From positions 4,052,009 to 4,116,008 of the forward strand of contig NZ_QENQ01000001.1 in assembly GCF_003096275.1 (NCBI RefSeq): a stretch of DNA of 64,000 bases, read 5' to 3'. Positions 45,918-54,057 of this stretch are shown piece after piece. The position numbers were made by a program, and so were the translations under genes. Source of the DNA: Sphingomonas pokkalii. GTDB taxonomy: Bacteria; Pseudomonadota; Alphaproteobacteria; Sphingomonadales; Sphingomonadaceae. Position 1 is the first letter of the stretch, and the number at the start of each line of letters is the position of its first letter. The notes below the pieces were generated by a model. It was not told the DNA's origin and ran no database searches. It saw only the letters and a list, made by a program, of their open reading frames with translations.

Positions 45918-46838
45918 TCAGCTCTCCGGCAGGAAGTCCGGCACGCTCAGATAGCGCTCGCCGGTGTCGTAGTTGAAGCCGAGCACACGGACGCCTTCGG
46001 GCAGGTCGGGCAGCTTCTGGAGGATGCCCGCCAGCGTCGCGCCCGAGGAGATGCCTACCAGCATCCCCTCTTCGCGCGCCGATCGCCGCGCCATGTCCTT
46101 GGCGACGGCGGCGTCGACCTTGATAACCCCGTCAATTGCCTCGGTGTGCAGGTTCTTCGGCACGAAGCCCGCGCCGATGCCCTGGATCGGGTGCGGGCCC
46201 GGCTGGCCGCCCGAGATGACCGGCGACAGTTCCGGCTCGACCGCGAAGACCTTCAGGTTCGGCCATTCCTTTTTCAGCGCTTCTGCGACGCCGGTGATGT
46301 GCCCGCCGGTGCCGACGCCGGTGATGATCACGTCGATCGGCGTGTCGCGGAAGTCGTTGAGGATTTCCTGCGCAGTGGTACGCACATGCACGTCAACGTT
46401 CGCAGCATTTTCGAACTGCTGCGGCATCCACGCGCCCGGCGTGTTCTCGACGATTTCGATCGCGCGTTCGATCGCGCCCTTCATGCCCTTTTCGCGCGGG
46501 GTGAGGTCGAAGCTGGCGCCATAGGCGAGCATCAGTCGGCGGCGTTCGAGCGACATGCTCTCCGGCATCACCAGGATCAGCTTATAGCCCTTCACCGCCG
46601 CGACCATCGCCAAGCCGACGCCGGTATTGCCGCTGGTCGGCTCGACGATCGTGCCGCCGGGCTGGAGGCTGCCGTCCTTTTCGGCGGCCTCGATCATCGC
46701 CAGCGCGATGCGGTCCTTGATCGAGCCGCCGGGGTTGGAGCGCTCGGACTTGATCCACACCTCGGCGCCGGGGAACAGCTTCTGGATACGAACGTGCGGC
46801 GTGTTGCCGATCGTCTCGAGGATCGTGTTGGCCTTCAT
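45918..46838 (-). CDS. cysK: Cysteine synthase A (O-acetylserine sulfhydrylase)
   Basis: A 306-residue PLP enzyme that makes L-cysteine from O-acetylserine and sulfide. The PLP lysine is Lys41 in [10 protein letters not shown]; substrate loop [11 protein letters not shown] and the PLP-phosphate loop [10 protein letters not shown] are intact. The start overlaps the stop of the upstream MFS gene (ATGA), so both are in one operon. Confidence 0.97.
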   Translation of the reverse strand: MKANTILETIGNTPHVRIQKLFPGAEVWIKSERSNPGGSIKDRIALAMIEAAEKDGSLQPGGTIVEPTSGNTGVGLAMVAAVKGYKLILVMPESMSLERRRLMLAYGASFDLTPREKGMKGAIERAIEIVENTPGAWMPQQFENAANVDVHVRTTAQEILNDFRDTPIDVIITGVGTGGHITGVAEALKKEWPNLKVFAVEPELSPVISGGQPGPHPIQGIGAGFVPKNLHTEAIDGVIKVDAAVAKDMARRSAREEGMLVGISSGATLAGILQKLPDLPEGVRVLGFNYDTGERYLSVPDFLPES

Positions 46839-48157
46839 GTCGTCATCTCCTTGGCAGGAACTTCGAGGGTGGCCGGGGGATCGAAGGTTCGAGCCCGCTT
46901 GAGCTCAGGGAATAGCTTCGCCCACAGGGCCGTGACAAGGATCGCGCCGATGCCGCCGCCGATCACCGCGGCGACGGGTCCGATCAGCGCGGCGAGGAAG
47001 CCGCTTTCGGCCTCGCCCAGCTCGTTGGAGCCGGAAATGAACAGGGTAGAGACGGCACCGACCCGGCCGCGCATCTCGTCCGGCGTGTAGAGCTGGATCA
47101 GCGACTGGCGGACATAGACCGACACCATGTCGGCCGCGCCCAGCACGAACAAGGCGGCAAGCGAGATCAGCACCGCGGGGGAAAGGTCGGTCCCCACCGC
47201 CTTGGGGCCGAGCACCGGTACCAGCAGCGGGGCCGCCGCGCCGAACACCACCGTCGCCAGGCCGAACAACGCGACCGCGACCAGCATCTTCACGCCCACA
47301 TTGGTCCTGAGCGGACGCCACGAGAAGAACAAAGCCGTCACCACCGCACCCAACGCCGGGGCGGCACGAAGGTGCCCGAGCCCCTCCGATCCCACCTGCA
47401 ATATGTCACGCGCATAGACCGGCAGCATCGCCGTCGCGCCGCCGAGCAGCACCGCGAACAGGTCGAGCGAGATCGCGCCGAGCACCAGCCGGTTGCGGCG
47501 GACATAGTGCAGGCCGTCGACCATCTGCGCCCAAGGGCTGCCGGTGAACTTGCGCGCGGCGGTGGGTACCGGGCCGATCAGGAACAGCATCAGCAGCGAC
47601 ACCAGGAACAGCCCGCCCGAAACGGCATAGGCCAGCCAGGACGCGGCGGCGTAGAGGTAACCGCCCATCGCCGGGCCGATCACGGTACCGGTCTGCCAGG
47701 CGAGCGAACTGAGCGCGATCGCGGTGGGCAGCACCGCCTTGGGGACGAGGTTCGGCGCCAGCGCACCCAACGCCGGACTCACGAACGCGCGCGCCACGCC
47801 GAGCAGCGCGGCGATGCCGAACAGCGCGGGCAGGGTGACGGTGTGCCGCCAGGTCAGCCAGGCGAGGGCGAGGGCGCAGAACGCCTCCAGCGCGACTGCC
47901 GCACGGGCGATCCAGCGCCGGTCGATCCGGTCTGCCACCCAACCGGCGAACAGCGACAGGAACAGCAGCGGCAGGAACTGTGCGACGCCGATCATGCCGA
48001 GCTGAAAGGCGGCTTCCTTGATGCTCATCGTGCGGCGGGCAATGTCATAGACCTGCCAACCGATCACGATCACCATCGCCATCTGCCCCAGCGTGGCTGC
48101 GAGGCGCGCAATGAAGTAAGCGCGGAAATTGCCGATGGTGAACGGATGTGGAGTCAT
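46835..48157 (-). CDS. MFS transporter (MFS_3/EntS-like)
   Basis: A 440-residue inner-membrane protein with 10-12 hydrophobic segments; the ATG at 48157 starts just before [15 protein letters not shown]. Motif A-like [15 protein letters not shown] is present between helices 2 and 3, and [16 protein letters not shown] is typical of the EntS/MefA-type branch, whose members export siderophores or drugs. Tight overlap with cysK raises the possibility of exporting cysteine-pathway compounds, but this is speculative. Confidence 0.88.
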   Translation of the reverse strand: MTPHPFTIGNFRAYFIARLAATLGQMAMVIVIGWQVYDIARRTMSIKEAAFQLGMIGVAQFLPLLFLSLFAGWVADRIDRRWIARAAVALEAFCALALAWLTWRHTVTLPALFGIAALLGVARAFVSPALGALAPNLVPKAVLPTAIALSSLAWQTGTVIGPAMGGYLYAAASWLAYAVSGGLFLVSLLMLFLIGPVPTAARKFTGSPWAQMVDGLHYVRRNRLVLGAISLDLFAVLLGGATAMLPVYARDILQVGSEGLGHLRAAPALGAVVTALFFSWRPLRTNVGVKMLVAVALFGLATVVFGAAAPLLVPVLGPKAVGTDLSPAVLISLAALFVLGAADMVSVYVRQSLIQLYTPDEMRGRVGAVSTLFISGSNELGEAESGFLAALIGPVAAVIGGGIGAILVTALWAKLFPELKRARTFDPPATLEVPAKEMTT

Positions 48158-48222
48158 GCGCCCGCTCTTGGCGCGCAGCCGCTTGCGGCGCAATGCTTGC
48201 TTGGTTTGTGGGCGCTAAAGCT

Positions 48223-49617
48223 TTACCCTAACTGTGCCGGCTGGGCCTGATCCGTCTCTGTCTTCGCGGGATTGCGGACCGAAGGGCGCAGCCGGGCAAG
48301 GCTGCATAGCCCGGCGACGAGCGCAAGGCCGGCGGCGACCAGGGCCGGGGCCATGCCGGCACCGACGCCCATCGCCAGCAGCGCCGCGACCAGCGTCGCG
48401 CCGGTGGTCTGTCCCACCATCCGCGTCGTCGAGATCAGGCCGCCCGCCGCCGCCGCGCGCTCGACCGGCGCCGAGCCGATGATCAGCCGCGCATTGGGCG
48501 ACAGGAACATGCCGAACCCGGCGCCGGTGAGCGACATCCGCCAGGCGATATCGAAATAGCTCGGGTCATGTGGCAGGAAGGCGAGGGCGGCGAGGCCGGC
48601 AATCGCTACGCCCATGCCGATCCCGCCCAGCGCACCGGCCGGATATTTGTCGGATAGGGTGCCGGCGAGCGGGGCGACGAACATCGTCGTCAGCGGCCAG
48701 GGCGCGATCACGGCGCCTACTTCGGACGGCGCGAAGCCATAGCCGTGCTCGAGCCGGAAGGGCAGCGAGAGCAGCAGCGTCATCGTGGCGATGAAGGCGG
48801 TGAACGCGCCGATGGTCGACAGCGCGAGCACCGGCCGCGCGAGCAGGTCGACCGGCAGGATCGGCTCGGCCTCGCCCTGTTCGCGCCGCACGAAGATCAC
48901 GCCGATCGCGATGCCCGCGATGACCACCGCAGCAGACACTTCCGGGCTATCGCCATGCACCGCGCTTTCAAGCCCGCCGATCACCAGGCCGAACATCGCG
49001 GCGCACAACACCGCGCCCAGCACGTCGAACGGCGCCTTGGAGCGGGGCGCATCCGGCAGCGAGCGGCCGAGCACAAGGCTCGCGATCGCGAACGGCACGG
49101 CAGAGGCGAATACCCAGGGCCAAGGCCCGACTGCGAGCACAAGGCCGCCCAGCGTCGGCGCGATCGCCGCCGATACCGAAACGACCACGGAGTTGACGCC
49201 GAGGCCGCGCCCCAGCTGCTTCGGGGGATAGATCTGTCGCACCAGCGCCGAGGAAACGCTGAGCGCCGCCGCTGCGCCTGCCGCCTGCGCGGCGCGGACG
49301 ATCAGCAGGAAGGGCAGGCTTTTGGCAAAGAAGCAGAGGATCGTGGCGACGGTGAAAACGATCTGGCCCAATTGGTAGAGGCGCTTCATGCCGATCCGGT
49401 TGCCCAGCCCCGAAAAAGGCAGGAGCAGCATCACCAGCACCAGCTGATACACCGTCACCACCGCGACGGCGGCGGCGGAATCAACGTGCAGATCGTGCGC
49501 GATCGTGGGCAGGGCGACAGTGGCGATGGCGCCATCGATCACCACCAGTGCGGTGCCGAAAGACACTGCGGCGATGGCGGTCAGGCGCCGCGGCATGGGA
49601 AGACCTTCGGCTTGCAT
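48223..49617 (-). CDS. MFS transporter, DHA2 (EmrB/QacA-like) family
   Basis: A 464-residue inner-membrane protein, probably with 14 membrane helices as in the DHA2 drug:H+ antiporters. Motifs: FGTALVVIDGAIATVALPTI (motif D1 in helix 1, with the membrane Asp), GLGNRIGMKRLYQLG (motif A) and SAAIAPTLGGLVLAV (motif C). The substrate is unknown. No MarR or TetR gene and no EmrA-like adaptor lies beside it. It shares its strand with the MFS-cysK operon but is separated by 65 bp. Confidence 0.9.
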   Translation of the reverse strand: MQAEGLPMPRRLTAIAAVSFGTALVVIDGAIATVALPTIAHDLHVDSAAAVAVVTVYQLVLVMLLLPFSGLGNRIGMKRLYQLGQIVFTVATILCFFAKSLPFLLIVRAAQAAGAAAALSVSSALVRQIYPPKQLGRGLGVNSVVVSVSAAIAPTLGGLVLAVGPWPWVFASAVPFAIASLVLGRSLPDAPRSKAPFDVLGAVLCAAMFGLVIGGLESAVHGDSPEVSAAVVIAGIAIGVIFVRREQGEAEPILPVDLLARPVLALSTIGAFTAFIATMTLLLSLPFRLEHGYGFAPSEVGAVIAPWPLTTMFVAPLAGTLSDKYPAGALGGIGMGVAIAGLAALAFLPHDPSYFDIAWRMSLTGAGFGMFLSPNARLIIGSAPVERAAAAGGLISTTRMVGQTTGATLVAALLAMGVGAGMAPALVAAGLALVAGLCSLARLRPSVRNPAKTETDQAQPAQLG

Positions 49618-49717
49618 CGCGCCTTAGTGCACCAACACGCGCCCGGTTCCCAGCCCGGAACTCGGGCGGCAACCCATGGGTTAGGGGAAGCCGAAAGGAA
49701 ACGTTCAGGAGGTTGGA

Positions 49718-49795
49718 ATGGGTAAAGGCATCTTGTTGTGGCTATTGGGGATTCCGCTGCCGATCATCATCCTGCTGTTGATCTTCTGGCATTGA
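49718..49795 (+). CDS. 25-residue membrane peptide
   Basis: A very short gene with a perfect AGGAGG 5 nt before its ATG. The product begins MGKGILLWLLGIPLP and continues with a run of Ile/Leu before ending FWH: a single hydrophobic helix with a central Gly-Ile-Pro-Leu-Pro kink and one Lys near the N-terminus. I recall similar peptides with a LLGIPxP core in many proteobacteria, usually unannotated. The strong ribosome site and the regular hydrophobic pattern make it more than a chance frame. Probable inner-membrane microprotein of unknown function. A hairpin follows. Confidence 0.7.
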   Translation: MGKGILLWLLGIPLPIIILLLIFWH

Positions 49796-49802
49796 GCGGA
49801 GC

Positions 49803-49825
49803 GGGTCCGGCGTGCGGCCGGACCC
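49803..49825. terminator. GC hairpin after the 25-residue gene
   Basis: A 9-bp perfect stem, GGGTCCGGC (49803-49811) and GCCGGACCC (49817-49825), 5-nt loop, between the convergent 25-codon and DUF465 genes. No T run, so termination is uncertain. Confidence 0.5.
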
Positions 49826-49836
49826 GGCCATGGGCG

Positions 49837-50031
49837 TCAGCGGCTGCCAGGCACCAGGGCGAGCTGGGCGGCGGGCGCCGGCATGTAGAGGTGGAGGCGG
49901 TCCTTCACCGCGAGCTTGTGCTTTTTCAGCTGCGCCAGTCGGAAGCGGTCCGGCAGGACACTTCGCAGTTCGCGGCGGATCTCGCGTTCGAGCATCCGGT
50001 GGGTGGCGATCAGGCGTTCTACAATCGTCAT
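49837..50031 (-). CDS. YdcH/DUF465 family small protein
   Basis: A 64-residue soluble protein; the ATG at 50031 lies behind GGAG, and the longer frame upstream is not needed. It is two helices with the family's RLAQLKKHKLAVKDRLH segment near residues 38-54, preceded by ATHRMLEREIRREL. DUF465 proteins are short coiled-coil proteins of unknown function, often several per proteobacterial genome. The C-terminal tail (PAPAAQLALVPGSR) is not conserved-looking. Confidence 0.85.
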   Translation of the reverse strand: MTIVERLIATHRMLEREIRRELRSVLPDRFRLAQLKKHKLAVKDRLHLYMPAPAAQLALVPGSR

Positions 50032-50227
50032 CTTCTTGGCTCCAATCGATGGATCTGCATCGATCGAGCGGCCCGATGGGAGGGGGGTGCGAGGGAGGGG
50101 AAGACACCGCCGATCCTGCACCGAGCACGCTCGATGCGGTCCGACATCACGGGGCTTCTGGAGAAGCCGCCGCCAGAGGGGCCCGGTCCCGCAAGTTCAA
50201 CATAAGCATGCCTTGATCCAGGACAAG

Positions 50228-50257
50228 GGGGCCTCGTGAAAGATCGCACGAGACCCC
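50228..50257 (-). terminator. Terminator-like hairpin after the glycine-zipper gene
   Basis: An 11-bp stem (50228-50238 with 50247-50257) containing one G-U pair when read on the minus strand, with an 8-nt loop. It is 11 bp after the stop of the glycine-zipper gene. The following sequence is only weakly T-rich (CTTGTCC). Confidence 0.5.
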
Positions 50258-50268
50258 ACAAGGCGTGC

Positions 50269-50799
50269 TCAACGGCAGCGCACGTCCTGATTGTTCATTT
50301 GGTTGTTGCGATCGATCGAGTTGCCGATCGCGCCGCCGGCGATCGCGCCCAGCAGCGTGCCGACCGTACCCGAATGGCGGCTGGAGATCACGTTGCCGAA
50401 CAGGCCGCCGGCAGCCGCGCCGACGATCAGGCCGGTCGTGCCGTCGGGCCGCTTGCAGTAATAGCGGCCGTCCTGTCCGCGATAGACGCGGTCATCGGCG
50501 CTCAGCACCCGCTCGCTGCTTCCGGGGCGATAATAACGCGAGGGCTCGTAGTCGCCTTCGTCGCGAATATCGATGCGCGGCGGTGGCGGAGCATGGGCGA
50601 GCCAGTCGCTATACTGGGCATAGCGATCGGCGGCCTGCTGGAAGATACGATACTCGCGGTCGAAACGATCCCGTGCGGCTTCGAACCGGGCGCGCTCCTG
50701 ATCGGGCGAGGAGTAGCGGGGATCGCTTTGCGCCGACGCCGGCGCCGCGAACGACAGCCCGGCAGCCATCACAGCGGCAAGCGCCACGAAATGCTTCAT
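50269..50799 (-). CDS. Exported glycine-zipper (2TM) protein
   Basis: A 176-residue protein with a signal peptide (HFVALAAVMAAGLSFAAPASAQ), a charged helical middle (about 30-75, many Arg/Asp/Tyr), a YYCKRPDGTTG motif and a C-terminal glycine zipper (GLIVGAAAGGLFGN and GTVGTLLGAIAGGAIGNSID). Such proteins (17-kDa surface antigen-like) sit in the outer membrane or periplasm and are often induced by envelope stress. Function not established. Confidence 0.9.
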   Translation of the reverse strand: MKHFVALAAVMAAGLSFAAPASAQSDPRYSSPDQERARFEAARDRFDREYRIFQQAADRYAQYSDWLAHAPPPPRIDIRDEGDYEPSRYYRPGSSERVLSADDRVYRGQDGRYYCKRPDGTTGLIVGAAAGGLFGNVISSRHSGTVGTLLGAIAGGAIGNSIDRNNQMNNQDVRCR

Positions 50800-50935
50800 T
50801 TCAAATCTCCTTCATCAGCGATACCGGTGCTAAGCCGGGTAGGGCTGCTTCTTCGAAGCTTGCGCGTGAAGGGCGGCTGAACGAAGCTGGACCGAAACGA
50901 ACGGGGGAGAGGGCTGTCATGGTGAATGCGGATTA

Positions 50936-50964
50936 TTGTTGCTGCTATGCAGCATTGGTATCAT
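50936..50964 (+). promoter_or_regulatory. Candidate promoter giving a leaderless mRNA
   Basis: TTGTTG (50936-50941) and TATCAT (50959-50964) are spaced by 17 bp; the -10 matches five of six consensus bases. Transcription would begin near 50971-50972, only two or three bases before the ATG at 50974. No Shine-Dalgarno is visible before that ATG, consistent with leaderless translation. Confidence 0.5.
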
Positions 50965-50973
50965 ATTTGTACC

Positions 50974-51315
50974 ATGAGCGTTCCTGAAACCGTGTCTGAA
51001 GCCCCTGTCAACAACACCCCGTTCGTGCTGGAAGGTATTGTTCGCCTGCGCTGTCTGCAGGTGACGTATAATCGCACGCGCATGATCGTGGGCCCGCACA
51101 TCCTCTATACCCGCAACGAGTCGCTGTACGCCGATGCGCTGATCGTCTCGCGCGAAGGGATGCTGCCGCGCGAGCCGAAGATCGCGACGTTCAAGGTTGA
51201 CGGACTCCGTGAAGTCTCGGTGCTGGACCGTGCGTTCGAGATCAGCCCGCTGTTTGACGCGGAGCTGGAAAAATACGCGGGTGTCACCCTGATGATGGTT
51301 GAGCCACAAGCGTGA
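50974..51315 (+). CDS. Stand-alone WYL-like domain protein
   Basis: A 113-residue protein; the ATG at 50974 is the likely start, with no Shine-Dalgarno but a well-placed promoter. After a short polar N-terminus the sequence follows the pattern of a WYL domain: VRLRCLQVTYNRTRMIV, then GPHILYTRNESLYADALIV, and ATFKVDGLREVSVLDRAFE, the last resembling the usual FRLDRI-x-x-V motif. WYL domains normally sit behind a helix-turn-helix and sense nucleic acids or nucleotides in DNA-damage and phage-defence regulators. Here it is alone. It is convergent with uvrD. The domain call is by eye and needs a profile search. Confidence 0.65.
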   Translation: MSVPETVSEAPVNNTPFVLEGIVRLRCLQVTYNRTRMIVGPHILYTRNESLYADALIVSREGMLPREPKIATFKVDGLREVSVLDRAFEISPLFDAELEKYAGVTLMMVEPQA

Positions 51316-51364
51316 TCGACCAATATGTCATCGTGCGTTCTTATGGTTCACTCTTAAGTCCCTG

Positions 51365-53674
51365 CTAGTCGCCGGGGCTGACGAAGCTGTCCATCACGCG
51401 CTTGCGGCCGGCCTGTTCGAAATCGATCTCGAGCTTGTTTCCTTCGATCTCGGCGATGCTCCCATAGCCGAATTTCTGGTGGAAAACACGCATCCCGATC
51501 TTCAGGTCGGTTCTCGGTTTTGCAGCAAAACTAACTGCAGATGCTCGGCTTTCCAGAACGCGCGGCTGCTCTCGAGTGAACCCGCGGGAGGGGAAGGTTC
51601 CGCCCGGATTCTTCAGGTCGACACCGGCGGCGCGTTGCCACCCCGGTCCGCGCCCGGTCCCGCGCGAGGCATCTGCGAAAGGATCGGCGCGCTCGCTCCA
51701 ATTCGCGCGCCACAGGCTTTCCCCGCCGGTCATCGTGTTTTCCGAATCGACATGCTCGGGGGGGAGTTCGGCGACGAAGCGGCTGGGCAGGCTGGACGTC
51801 CACTGCCCGTAGATCCGGCGATTGGCCGCATGGAGGATGGTCGCCCGGCGGCGCGCCCGTGTGATCGCGACATAGGCGAGGCGGCGCTCTTCCTCCAGGC
51901 TGGCCAGGCCGCCTTCGTCGAGCGCGCGCTGGGACGGAAAGATGCCTTCCTCCCATCCGGCCAGGAAGACCGTGTCGAACTCCAGGCCCTTGGCGGCATG
52001 GATCGTCATGATCGTGACCTTGGGCTCCTCGGCGCTCGCCTCGTTGTCCATCACCAGGCTGACATGTTCCAGGAAGGCCGAGAGGTTTTCATACTCCTCC
52101 ATCGCCCGGACGAGTTCGTTCAGATTTTCCAGCCGTCCGGCTGCCTCGGCGGTGCGATCGGCCTGCCACATCGCGGTATAGCCGCTCTCGTCCAGGATGA
52201 TGCGGGTGAGATCGGGGTGTTGCAGATCGTTGCCCATGCTGCGCCAGCGCGCCATGTCGCCGATCAGATTGCCGAGCGCGCGCCGGGCCTGCGGTGTGAG
52301 TTCGTCGGTATCCAGGATGCGCGCGGCGGCAACCGCAAGCGGCAGTCCTTGCGCGCGGGCGAACTGATGGACCTTGGACAGCGCCTTGTCGCCCAGGCCG
52401 CGTTTCGGCACGTTGACGATCCGTTCGAACGCCAGATCGTCCGCCGGCTGTGCGACGACGCGGAGATAGGCGAGCGCGTCGCGGATTTCCTGCCGCTCGT
52501 AGAAGCGGAAGCCGCCGATGATGCGATATGGCAGGCCGATCGCGATGAACCGGTCTTCGAATTCGCGGGTCTGGTGCTGGGCGCGGACCAGGATGGCGGT
52601 GGCGTCGAGGCTCAGGCCGCCGCGCTGCAGTCCCTCGATCTCCTCGCCGACGCGCCGGGCTTCTTCCGGCCCGTCCCATACGCCCAGGACCTTCACCTTC
52701 TCACCGACGTCGATATCGGTCCACAGCGTCTTGCCCAGCCGCCCGCCATTGTTGGCGATCACGCCGGATGCGGCGCCCAGGATATGCGGCGTGGAACGAT
52801 AATTCTGTTCCAGCTTGATGACCGAAGCGCCGGGGAAGTCCTTCTCGAACTTAAGGATATTTTCAACCTGCGCGCCGCGCCAGCTGTAGATCGACTGGTC
52901 GTCGTCGCCGACGCAGCAGATGTTCTTGCGCTCCTGGGCGAGCAGGCGCAGCCACAGATACTGGACGGCGTTGGTATCCTGATACTCGTCCACCATGATG
53001 TAGCGAAAGCGCTTCTGATACTGCTCCAGAACCTCACGATTTCTCTTAAGAATGGTGAGCATGTGGAGGAGAAGATCGCCGAAATCGCAAGCGTTCAGCA
53101 GCCGCAGCCGCTCCTGGTACTGGGCATAGAGCGATTGCCCGCGGCCATTGGCATAGGTTTCCGATTCCCCCGCATCGAGATCAGCGGGGGCAAGGCCGCG
53201 ATTCTTCCAGCCGTCGATCAGCCCGGCCAACTGCCGTGCCGGCCACCGCTTCTCGTCCAGTTCGTTCGCGACGATCAGCTGCTTCAACAGGCGCAATTGA
53301 TCGTCGGTATCGAGGATGGTGAAGTTGCTTTGCAGCCCCGCCAGTTCGGCATGACGCCGCAGCATCTTCGCGCCGATGGCGTGGAAGGTGCCCAGCCAGG
53401 GCATCCCCTCCACCGCGTCGCCTACCAGCCGGCCGACCCGCTCCTTCATCTCGCGCGCGGCGCGATTGGTGAAGGTGACCGCCAGGATCTCGGACGGATA
53501 GGCGCGGCGCGTCCAAAGCAGATGCGCGAGCCGCGCCGTCAGCGCTGCCGTCTTGCCGGTGCCGGCGCCGGCCAGCACCAGCACCGGCCCTTCCGTAGTC
53601 AGCACGGCCTTGCGCTGCGGTTCGTTCAGGCCCTGAAGATAGGGCGCATCCTGCATTTCGATCGGAAGCGACAT
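51365..53674 (-). CDS. uvrD: UvrD/PcrA-type DNA helicase
   Basis: A 769-residue superfamily 1A helicase that unwinds DNA 3'-5' in repair. Motifs: Q motif LNEPQRKAVL, Walker A AGAGTGKT at 35-42, Ia VTFTNRAAREM, II VDEYQDTN, III GDDDQSIYSWRGA, IV LEQNYRST, V MTIHAAKGLEFD, VI YVAITRARR. The C-terminal domain (about 700-769) ends in a Tudor-like VFHQKFGYGSIAEIEGNKLEI segment as in PcrA/UvrD. The ATG at 53674 is chosen as it gives the usual short N-terminus. It is convergent with the WYL-like gene. Confidence 0.96.
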   Translation of the reverse strand: MSLPIEMQDAPYLQGLNEPQRKAVLTTEGPVLVLAGAGTGKTAALTARLAHLLWTRRAYPSEILAVTFTNRAAREMKERVGRLVGDAVEGMPWLGTFHAIGAKMLRRHAELAGLQSNFTILDTDDQLRLLKQLIVANELDEKRWPARQLAGLIDGWKNRGLAPADLDAGESETYANGRGQSLYAQYQERLRLLNACDFGDLLLHMLTILKRNREVLEQYQKRFRYIMVDEYQDTNAVQYLWLRLLAQERKNICCVGDDDQSIYSWRGAQVENILKFEKDFPGASVIKLEQNYRSTPHILGAASGVIANNGGRLGKTLWTDIDVGEKVKVLGVWDGPEEARRVGEEIEGLQRGGLSLDATAILVRAQHQTREFEDRFIAIGLPYRIIGGFRFYERQEIRDALAYLRVVAQPADDLAFERIVNVPKRGLGDKALSKVHQFARAQGLPLAVAAARILDTDELTPQARRALGNLIGDMARWRSMGNDLQHPDLTRIILDESGYTAMWQADRTAEAAGRLENLNELVRAMEEYENLSAFLEHVSLVMDNEASAEEPKVTIMTIHAAKGLEFDTVFLAGWEEGIFPSQRALDEGGLASLEEERRLAYVAITRARRRATILHAANRRIYGQWTSSLPSRFVAELPPEHVDSENTMTGGESLWRANWSERADPFADASRGTGRGPGWQRAAGVDLKNPGGTFPSRGFTREQPRVLESRASAVSFAAKPRTDLKIGMRVFHQKFGYGSIAEIEGNKLEIDFEQAGRKRVMDSFVSPGD

Positions 53675-53806
53675 TCGTGAACAACTAGGGAACGCAAGGC
53701 GCGGGGGCAAGCGCCTGCCGATCCGGCGGGCTGGCCAGGGGTTGCTTGCGCGGCGCCGCCATGGTCTGTCCGGGCGTGTGGGGCTGGGGGTAACAGCGAG
53801 TAATCT

Positions 53807-53995
53807 ATGAACGTTCGAAATCTGTCTCGACGACTGAAGATTCGGCTCGCGATCGTGCTGGTGATCGCAATCGTCGTGGGGCTGGTCGGCTGGTGGGGCG
53901 AGAGGGGGCAGGACGTGTGCGTGAACAATCGCGAGGAGCAGCGCGATTCCAGCGGCAAGGTGGTGCGCATCGTTCGGACGGAATGCGTGCGCTGA
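53807..53995 (+). CDS. Small single-pass membrane protein
   Basis: A 62-residue protein: basic N-terminus (NVRNLSRRLKIR), one membrane helix (LAIVLVIAIVVGLVGWWG) and a charged C-terminal part with two Cys (QDVCVNN, TECVR) that would lie in the periplasm and could form a disulfide. The positive-inside pattern supports a real protein, but the Shine-Dalgarno is weak. Function unknown. It lies before the Pit transporter gene. Confidence 0.6.
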   Translation: MNVRNLSRRLKIRLAIVLVIAIVVGLVGWWGERGQDVCVNNREEQRDSSGKVVRIVRTECVR

Positions 53996-54014
53996 ACCCG
54001 CGGGGGCGCCGCGC

Positions 54015-54032
54015 CTGTCATGATCCTGTCAT
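54015..54032 (+). promoter_or_regulatory. PHO box (PhoB binding site) of the Pit transporter gene
   Basis: CTGTCAT-GATC-CTGTCAT: two exact 7-bp direct repeats with an 11-bp period, which is the PHO box structure. It ends 25 bp before the Pit start, where it can take the place of the -35. Control by PhoB/PhoR in low phosphate is therefore likely; activation or repression cannot be told. Confidence 0.85.
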
Positions 54033-54057
54033 ACGCTAGCTTCAAGGCACGCGCATC

